Shown here: piece by piece, positions 33,542 to 38,970 of the stretch | Position numbering within the stretch: position 1 is the stretch's first letter | How the letters are laid out: every line of letters starts with the position of its first letter | Assembly (NCBI GenBank): GCA_030066045.1 | Contig: JASJCJ010000043.1 | Coordinates: 1-38,970 of the forward strand | Length of the DNA: 38,970 nucleotides | From: Calothrix sp. MO_167.B12 | GTDB lineage: Bacteria; Cyanobacteriota; Cyanobacteriia; Cyanobacteriales; Nostocaceae | Reading direction: 5' to 3' | Position numbers and translations under genes: made by a program | The notes under the pieces: generated by a model | What the model was told of the DNA's origin: nothing | What the model saw: only the letters and a program-made list of their open reading frames with translations | The model's database searches: none

Positions 33542-34540
33542 ATGCTACCCAATATAGAACTAGAACAACCTTTAGTTAGTGTTATTATCCCCACCTATAA
33601 CCGTTGCCACTATCTACAACAAGCCATTGATAGTGCTATTAACCAAACCTATCAAAATATAGAGATTATTATTTCTGACAATTGTAGTATTGATGATACC
33701 CAAGAGATAGTAGAATCATTCCTAGATTCCCGGATTAAATATTGGCAACATCCCCAAAATATTGGTATGTTTGCCAATCAAATCCATGGCTTTAAAATGG
33801 CACGGGGCAAATATATTGCTAGTTTACATGATGATGATATTTGGGAACCAGATTTTTTAGCCAAGTTAGTCCCCCATTTAGAAGCCCATCCCAATTCTAT
33901 CTTGGCTTTTTGTGACCAATACATCATCGATGAGGAAGGTAATATTGATGATGTGGCAACGTCAAGATATACAAAATCTTATCAACGACATCTACTTTCA
34001 GAAGGGATTTATCAACCATTTTCAAGAATTGCTCTCATCGATAAATCTATACCAACTGCTGCTGCTTGCTTAATTCGTCGAGAGTTTGTCAATTGGGATA
34101 ATATTCCCCCAGAAGTTGGTGGTATGTGGGATTTATACTTAACTTACCTTTGTTGTACTTCTAGTTATGGAGCTTATTATATTACAGAAAAGTTAACTAG
34201 ATATAGAGAGCACTTATATACAGACACTATGCTCAGTGGACACCGGGATGCTCAAGCTAAAATCCGCAAAGCTAAAAGTGAAATTTTTTGTTATCACCGA
34301 TTTATAGAGGATACAAAGCTTAAAGAGTTTCACAAATATTTCCGGAAAAAGTGGTTAGAAGCTCATACTACTTTAGCAATTGGCTTACTTAGAATTGAAC
34401 AGGTAAAGGCAGCTCGATACTATATTTGGAAAGCAATTAATCAACAGAAGTTTAATTTCAGAACTTTGGCGGCTCTTACCTTGAGCTATGCTCCTCGTCT
34501 TGTGGCTCATCATTTCCTAGGAACTTCTAAACAAGTATGA
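33542..34540 (+). CDS. GT2-family glycosyltransferase
   Basis: A 332-residue GT-A transferase. VSVIIPTYNRCHYLQQAIDS, IEIIISDNCSIDDTQEIVE and the metal motif HDDDIWEPDFL (Asp97-Asp99) are classical. The second half contains the acceptor-side segment GMWDLYLTYLCC and the RYREH motif common in this group. It is cytoplasmic and probably adds one sugar to the repeat unit. It is the first of three transferase genes enclosed by the inverted repeat 33260-33430/36993-37287. Confidence 0.87.
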   Translation: MLPNIELEQPLVSVIIPTYNRCHYLQQAIDSAINQTYQNIEIIISDNCSIDDTQEIVESFLDSRIKYWQHPQNIGMFANQIHGFKMARGKYIASLHDDDIWEPDFLAKLVPHLEAHPNSILAFCDQYIIDEEGNIDDVATSRYTKSYQRHLLSEGIYQPFSRIALIDKSIPTAAACLIRREFVNWDNIPPEVGGMWDLYLTYLCCTSSYGAYYITEKLTRYREHLYTDTMLSGHRDAQAKIRKAKSEIFCYHRFIEDTKLKEFHKYFRKKWLEAHTTLAIGLLRIEQVKAARYYIWKAINQQKFNFRTLAALTLSYAPRLVAHHFLGTSKQV

Positions 34541-34762
34541 AATTGGTGAGTTTTAATTTGTAAATAGACGTTGTGGAATAAAAGGATGAAGTATGAACCA
34601 CAAAGACGCAAAGGACACGAAGTTACTGATTCAAAAACCGCAGAGTCGCAGAAAACACAGAGGATAGAGAGGTTTAGAATATAGGTAATCTTACACCGAC
34701 AAGGGAGTAATTCATATTTCAATTATGCAACGCCAGATTATGAGAATATTTAGAGGTGTTAT

Positions 34763-35896
34763 GTGAAACTATGCATTATTAACCATAAGTTCCAAAAAGG
34801 AGATGGCCAAGGAAGGGTTAATTATGAAGTAATTAAAGAAGCTATCAATCGTGGTCATAAATTAACTTTAGTCGCTAGTGAAATAGCACCAGAAATTCAA
34901 GTTAAAACAGATGCTATAGGGGTTTATATTCCTGTTAAGGGTATTCCCACAGAGTTGCTACGGAATTTATTTTTTGCTCAGAAAAGTGCTGCTTGGTTGC
35001 GCCAAAATCATCAAGAGTTTGATGTGATTCAAGTCAATGGTGCAATTACAAATAGTAGCGCAGATGTGAATGCGGTACACTTCGTTCACAGTTCTTGGTT
35101 AAAATCCCCTGCTCACATTTCCCGTATCCGTCGGGATTTATATGGTGCTTATCAATGGTTTTATACAGCTATAAATACTACTTGGGAAAAACAATCTTTT
35201 CGACAAGCTAAAGTGATTGTAGCTGTATCCCAGAAGGTAAAGGATGAATTGATTGGCATTGGCGTACCATCTACCAAAATACGCACAATTATTAATGGTG
35301 TAGATTTAGCAGAATTTTTCCCTGGCAGCAGTTGCCGCACTGAATTAGGTTTACCAGAGAATGTACCCTTGGCACTATTTGCAGGGGATATTCGCACAAC
35401 TAGAAAAAACTTAGATACTGTCCTTCACGCTTTGGTGAAAGTTCCCCATCTACATTTAGCGGTGGTAGGGAGTACCCAGGGTAGTCCTTTCCCTAGGTTA
35501 GCTGCTTCCTTGGGATTAACCAAACGGGTACATTTTCTCGGCTATCGTCGGGATATAGCCGAAATTATGCGGGCAGCAGATGTATTTGTTTTTCCCTCCC
35601 GCTACGAAGCTTGCACCCTGGTGTTATTGGAGGCGATGGCTTCTGGATTGCCCGTAATTACCGCTACTGCTACTGGTGGTGCGGAATTAGTCACCCCGGA
35701 AGCGGGGATAGTTTTATCAGATTGCAATGATATCGATGGTTTAAGTACAGCTATGTCATCCTTAGTTGATAATTCCCCTCTGATGGAGAGTATGGGAAAA
35801 GCAGCGCGGGGTATTGCTGAACAACATAGCTGGAAAAATATGGCGCGAACCTATGTGGATTTATTTGAGGAGTTGAATCATCCAATGTCCGTTTAA
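34763..35896 (+). CDS. GT4-family glycosyltransferase
   Basis: A 377-residue GT-B transferase starting at GTG 34763; an ATG two bases upstream is out of frame and stops at once. KLCIINHKFQKGDGQGRVNYEV holds the acceptor loop, ADVNAVHFVHSSWL the centre, and Glu282-Glu290 (YEACTLVLLEAMASGLPV) the EX7E donor motif, with ATATGGAEL next. It is probably a retaining transferase acting on the envelope polysaccharide. The 222-base spacer before it has GACGCAAAGGACACGAAG-type dispersed repeats. Confidence 0.87.
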   Translation: MKLCIINHKFQKGDGQGRVNYEVIKEAINRGHKLTLVASEIAPEIQVKTDAIGVYIPVKGIPTELLRNLFFAQKSAAWLRQNHQEFDVIQVNGAITNSSADVNAVHFVHSSWLKSPAHISRIRRDLYGAYQWFYTAINTTWEKQSFRQAKVIVAVSQKVKDELIGIGVPSTKIRTIINGVDLAEFFPGSSCRTELGLPENVPLALFAGDIRTTRKNLDTVLHALVKVPHLHLAVVGSTQGSPFPRLAASLGLTKRVHFLGYRRDIAEIMRAADVFVFPSRYEACTLVLLEAMASGLPVITATATGGAELVTPEAGIVLSDCNDIDGLSTAMSSLVDNSPLMESMGKAARGIAEQHSWKNMARTYVDLFEELNHPMSV

Positions 35897-35959
35897 TTAG
35901 TTACGATAAAAATTTTGCAGATTTCTTTGCGCCTTTTTTTCTTCCCCTAACCAGAGATG

Positions 35960-35998
35960 CACTCCGTGCATCTAATGCGCGAGCTTTTATAATAACTG
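35960..35998 (+). promoter_or_regulatory. Conserved leader motif before a GT2 gene, copy 2
   Basis: CACTCCGTGCATCTAATGCG followed by CGAGCTTTTATAATAACTG. The preceding bases complete a palindrome, AGATGCAC-TCC-GTGCATCT. It matches the motif at 33463-33498 with few changes. Confidence 0.5.
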
Positions 35999-36021
35999 TT
36001 TACCCGGATTTCATATCACAA

Positions 36022-37005
36022 ATGAAGAACACCGTTCTGATTCCAACTTATCGCCGTCCCCTAGATTTATCATGTTGTCTTTTGGCAATTCAAGCCCAAA
36101 CGCAACCGGCTTTTCAGGTAATTGTCGTAGTTCGGGATACGGATACGGAAACCTGGCAATTTCTGTCAGAATTTGACCCTGGAACCCTACAATTGGAGAC
36201 TGTGACAGTGTCGGTTCCAGGGGTGGTAGCTGCTCTCAATGCTGGATTAGCAGCAGTGAAGGGGGATATTGTTTCCATTACCGATGATGATGCGGCCCCC
36301 CATCCTACTTGGTTAGCAAGAATTAGCGATCGCTTTACCCATGATACTGGCATTGGTGCTGTGGGGGGAAGGGATTGGATTTATCAACACAATCAGTTAG
36401 ATGATGGTTGTCGTCAGGTAGTGGGAAGAGTGCAATGGTTTGGAAGAGTGATTGGTAATCATCACTGGGGAGTGGGAGAAGTCAGGGAAGTTGATGTACT
36501 CAAGGGAGTGAATATGAGTTTTCGGACTCATGCAATAACTAATTTGCGTTTTGATGAGAGAATGCATGGTACGGGGGCACAGGTACATTTTGAATTATCA
36601 TTCTGTTTGGCATTGAAACGATTGGGGTGGAAGTTGATTTACGATCCTCAAGTACGGGTAAATCATTATCCTGCACAGCGTTTTGATGAGGATAAGCGAC
36701 AGCAGTTTCACCAAGTTGCTTTTATTAATGCGGTGCATAATGAAACTTTGGGGTTGTTGGAGTATTTTTCTCCCCTACAAAGGGTAGTATTCCTGATTTG
36801 GGCGATGTTGGTGGGAACTAGGGATGCGTTGGGTTTGGTTCAATGGTTGCGTTTATTTCCCAGTCAGAGGAGTTTGGCTAGTAAGAAGTGGTTGGCTTCT
36901 GTGGAGGGACGTTGGCAAGGTTTTTGTAGTTGGCGAGATATGCATAGGATTGGGTTTTTTGATTTGTCTCACGCAGAGGCGCAGAGGCGCAGAGAAGAGG
37001 GATGA
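36022..37005 (+). CDS. GT2-family glycosyltransferase with repeat-encoded tail
   Basis: A 327-residue GT-A transferase: VLIPTYRRPLDLSCCLLAIQ, SVPGVVAALNAGLAAVKGDI, the DxD motif ITDDDAAPHPTWL (Asp88-Asp90), and VDVLKGVNMSFRT and HFELSFCLAL typical of the acceptor side. After about residue 314 the product reads SHAEAQRRREEG. This stretch is encoded by GCAGAGGCGCA repeats that continue into the inverted-repeat arm, so the native C-terminus seems to have been replaced or extended by repeat DNA. The enzyme core is intact. It is the third transferase in the repeat-flanked cassette. Confidence 0.85.
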   Translation: MKNTVLIPTYRRPLDLSCCLLAIQAQTQPAFQVIVVVRDTDTETWQFLSEFDPGTLQLETVTVSVPGVVAALNAGLAAVKGDIVSITDDDAAPHPTWLARISDRFTHDTGIGAVGGRDWIYQHNQLDDGCRQVVGRVQWFGRVIGNHHWGVGEVREVDVLKGVNMSFRTHAITNLRFDERMHGTGAQVHFELSFCLALKRLGWKLIYDPQVRVNHYPAQRFDEDKRQQFHQVAFINAVHNETLGLLEYFSPLQRVVFLIWAMLVGTRDALGLVQWLRLFPSQRSLASKKWLASVEGRWQGFCSWRDMHRIGFFDLSHAEAQRRREEG

Positions 37006-37287
37006 GGGAGTGTGGGGAGTGTGGGGAGTGTGGGGAGTGAAGGAGGGAAGGAGTGAAAGAGTGAAGGAGGGAAGGAGTGAAAGAGTGAAGGAGGGAAGGA
37101 GGGAAGGAGGGAAGGAGTGAAGGAGGGAAGGAGTGAAGGAGTGAAGGAGGGAAGGAGTGAAGGAGGGAAGGAGGGAAGGAATGATGAATTAAAGACTGTC
37201 AACCGTCAACCGTCAACCGTCAACTAACAACCACCAACTAACAACTAACAACTAACAACTAACAACTAACAACCACCAACCATCATC
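36993..37287. repeat. Right arm of the long inverted repeat
   Basis: Reading rightward: AGAAGAGGGATGAG, GAGTGTGGG octamers, a long GGAGTGAA/GGAGGGAA array (about 37035-37178), GGAATGATGAATTAAAGACT, CAACCGT heptamers, AACTAAC heptamers and CCACCAACCATCATC. This is the reverse complement, block by block, of 33260-33430. Its first 13 bases encode the end of the preceding GT2. Confidence 0.9.
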
Positions 37288-37297
37288 TCAAAATTGA

Positions 37298-38746
37298 ATG
37301 ACTTTCAGACAACCTTTTTCCCCTGATTACCCAAATATTCCTACCTATCCCCAACAGCAATCAACTTTAGGTTGGTTAGCGATTGGAGGATTTATTCTGT
37401 TAACAATTGCCTGTATTATTGTTGGTGCTGGGAGTATTATTCGCCCATTGTTTCCCCTCACATCTTTGATTGTGGGCTTGTTTTTATACTGGCGTTATCC
37501 GATTCTTTACTTAGGGTTTACTTGGTGGATTTGGTTTCTGACTCCTTTGGTACGCCGCGCTGTAGATTATCGTAGTGGTTGGACAGATCCTAATATTATT
37601 CTCCTGGCACCATTTTTAGTCACCCTGATTACTGGCATTACCTTTATCAAGTACCTACCCAAGTCTTACCGCATGGGTGGTTTCCCTTTTGTCATGGCGA
37701 TTTTTAGCGTCTGTTATGGGTTTCTGGTAGGACTAATTTACTTTGATAAAATGCTAGTCTTTCGTACTACCCTAGACTGGCTCACCCCCATTCTGTTCGG
37801 TTTCCATTTATTTGTGAATTGGCGCGACTATCTCCAATATCGACGAAATATCCAAAATGTCTTTCTATGGGGGACATTTATTACGGGGATATACGGTATT
37901 TTACAGTATCTTATTGCACCAGAATGGGATAAATTTTGGCTGCTCCAAACTAAGCTTACCACCTTTGGCGATCCTGAACCTTTAGGGATTCGGGTGTGGA
38001 GTACCATGAATTCACCTGGACCCTTTGCCTTGGTGATGATGGCGGGATTAATATTATTATTCAGCAGTCAACATTTCCTGCGAATTTTTGCTTCTGTGGC
38101 GGGTTACTTGGCATTTTTGCTGAGTATGGCGCGTGCTGCTTGGGGAGGCTGGTTGGTGGGGGTGGTTTTCTTGCTGACGAATCTCAAGCCTAGGTTGCAA
38201 ATGCGGTTGATGGTGACTATTTTGGTAATGGCATTGTGTGTGGTGCCCTTGATAAATATTGAACCATTTTCTGAAGTAATTAGCGATCGCTTTGAGACTT
38301 TTACTAATATAGAACAGGATCAGAGTTTTAGCGATCGCTCGCATAATTATGAAAAGAATCTCAACATAGCTTTATCGAAGGTGTTTGGGAATGGAATTGG
38401 TGGTACTTGGATGGTTGATAGGGATGGGAAGTTAATTCAAATTGTTTTGGATAGTGGTATTTTAGATACGTTTTTCTCCTTAGGTTGGTTTGGGGCAATT
38501 CCTTACCTGGGTTCGATTTTGTTGATATTATATGAATTATTTCAAGGTAGTGAAGGACGTAGTGATTCCTTTGCCAGTGCTTCCCGCTCTATTAGTGTGG
38601 CGATTGTCTTTCAGTTAATTTTTAGTAGTTTGATGATTTCCCTGGCTGGTGTGGTGTTTTGGGGATTTCTCGGTATGGGGATGGCGGCGAAGAAGTATCA
38701 TCAATATCAACGAGCGTATTTTGCACATAAGCAAAATGGGCTATAA
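37298..38746 (+). CDS. O-antigen ligase/polymerase-like membrane protein
   Basis: A 482-residue integral membrane protein with about ten to twelve hydrophobic helices (the first at about 26-60, the last at about 440-465). The larger loop between late helices (about 325-385, FETFTNIEQDQSFSDRSHNY and GNGIGGTW) resembles the periplasmic loop of the O-antigen ligase/Wzy family, including the SDRSH motif. It would polymerise or ligate exported repeat units. It starts ten bases after the right arm of the inverted repeat and ends the HEP run in this window. Assignment as ligase rather than polymerase is open. Confidence 0.8.
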   Translation: MTFRQPFSPDYPNIPTYPQQQSTLGWLAIGGFILLTIACIIVGAGSIIRPLFPLTSLIVGLFLYWRYPILYLGFTWWIWFLTPLVRRAVDYRSGWTDPNIILLAPFLVTLITGITFIKYLPKSYRMGGFPFVMAIFSVCYGFLVGLIYFDKMLVFRTTLDWLTPILFGFHLFVNWRDYLQYRRNIQNVFLWGTFITGIYGILQYLIAPEWDKFWLLQTKLTTFGDPEPLGIRVWSTMNSPGPFALVMMAGLILLFSSQHFLRIFASVAGYLAFLLSMARAAWGGWLVGVVFLLTNLKPRLQMRLMVTILVMALCVVPLINIEPFSEVISDRFETFTNIEQDQSFSDRSHNYEKNLNIALSKVFGNGIGGTWMVDRDGKLIQIVLDSGILDTFFSLGWFGAIPYLGSILLILYELFQGSEGRSDSFASASRSISVAIVFQLIFSSLMISLAGVVFWGFLGMGMAAKKYHQYQRAYFAHKQNGL

Positions 38747-38853
38747 GTAATTGGGTCAAATAAAATATAAAACCTCACCGGCGGGGTGCCAAGAAGAGGG
38801 GTGCTTTCAGTTGGTGTAGCCTACGCGAGTGCTGAAAACACGTAGAAAACACC
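38747..38853. repeat. Partial AACCTCACC repeat and GC-rich palindromes
   Basis: AATTGGGTCAAATAAAATAT and AAAACCTCACC at 38750-38779 are the reverse of the right end of the repeat at 21537-21622. The rest has the GTGTAGCCTACGCGAGTGCTG type of dispersed repeat. No gene is seen. Confidence 0.6.
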
Positions 38854-38970
38854 TAGTGGACTGACACGCCTAAAAATGTAGGTTGGGTTGAGCGGTAGGG
38901 AAACCCAACAAAGCTTTACTGGTGTTGGGTTACTCTGCTCCAAGCCGCTGTTGCGTCTACATTCTTCAAC
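38854..38970. mobile_element. MITE-like element, copy 2 (cut by window end)
   Basis: It starts TAGTGGACTGACACGCC and then matches the reverse complement of the element at 12000-12156 with about one mismatch over 79 bases. The far end is changed or lies beyond the window. Confidence 0.7.

Noticed and set aside
36824-37202. Reading frames on both strands over the right inverted-repeat arm
   Set aside because: Low-complexity translation of tandem repeats; the real gene is the GT2 ending at 37005.
37005-37290. CRISPR array
   Set aside because: The tandem units are 7-8 bases with no regular spacers and no cas genes are nearby.

Overview
The window comes from a filamentous, heterocyst-forming cyanobacterium (order Nostocales). 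The coding density is low, HIP1 octamers (GCGATCGC) occur in and between genes, and the spacers are full of short tandemly repeated heptamers/octamers and small palindromic elements. The right two thirds carry genes in the order known from the heterocyst envelope polysaccharide (HEP) island of Anabaena/Nostoc, including recognisable hepC and hepA. No rRNA, tRNA or CRISPR array was seen.

Positions 1-7100 form a defence/toxin-antitoxin island. It holds a remnant of a DUF2281-type antitoxin, a DUF433 antitoxin-like protein, an orphan ParD, a ParD-ParE pair, a frameshifted queD, a DUF6884/YaaA-like gene overlapping a DpdA-type (DNA) guanine transglycosylase, a divergent PD-(D/E)XK nuclease-like gene, a small MazG-like pyrophosphohydrolase and xisH-xisI. 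queD, the DUF6884-like gene, dpdA and the nuclease-like gene together suggest a compact 7-deazaguanine DNA-modification/restriction cassette, now possibly impaired by the queD frameshift.

Positions 7600-11760 are the first part of the HEP island on the plus strand: a glucose-1-phosphate cytidylyltransferase, an L-2-hydroxyglutarate oxidase-like flavoprotein, an NAD-dependent epimerase and a GT2 glycosyltransferase. The island resumes at 21839 with a dTDP-4-dehydrorhamnose 3,5-epimerase-like cupin, an NAD(P)-dependent oxidoreductase with a SAF tail, a GT4, a Wzz/Wzc-type chain-length/BY-kinase protein, HepC, HepA, GT2, GT4, GT2 and an O-antigen-ligase/polymerase-like membrane protein. Together these would make activated sugars, start the repeat unit on a lipid carrier, extend, export and polymerise it.

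Positions 12185-20550, all on the minus strand, are a complete lasso-peptide cluster placed inside the HEP island and antisense to it. In transcription order it encodes an exporter ABC (D), PqqD-like leader-binding protein (B1), transglutaminase-like leader peptidase (B2), Asn-synthetase-like macrolactam cyclase (C), a 47-residue precursor (A, too small for ordinary ORF calling), an HPr-kinase-like peptide kinase (K), a class I methyltransferase and a PF14907-type nucleotidyltransferase. The precursor has the lasso leader signature, an acceptor Asp nine residues after the predicted cleavage site and a C-terminal Ser suitable for the kinase. Copies of one palindromic repeat family lie on both sides of this insert.

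The spacers hold several repeat structures of interest: a long inverted repeat of microsatellite DNA around a three-glycosyltransferase cassette (33260-37287), a composite repeat before the Wzc-like gene (26131-26640), and two small elements present as opposite-facing copies (12000-12156 with 38854-38970; 13296-13403 with 24033-24141).
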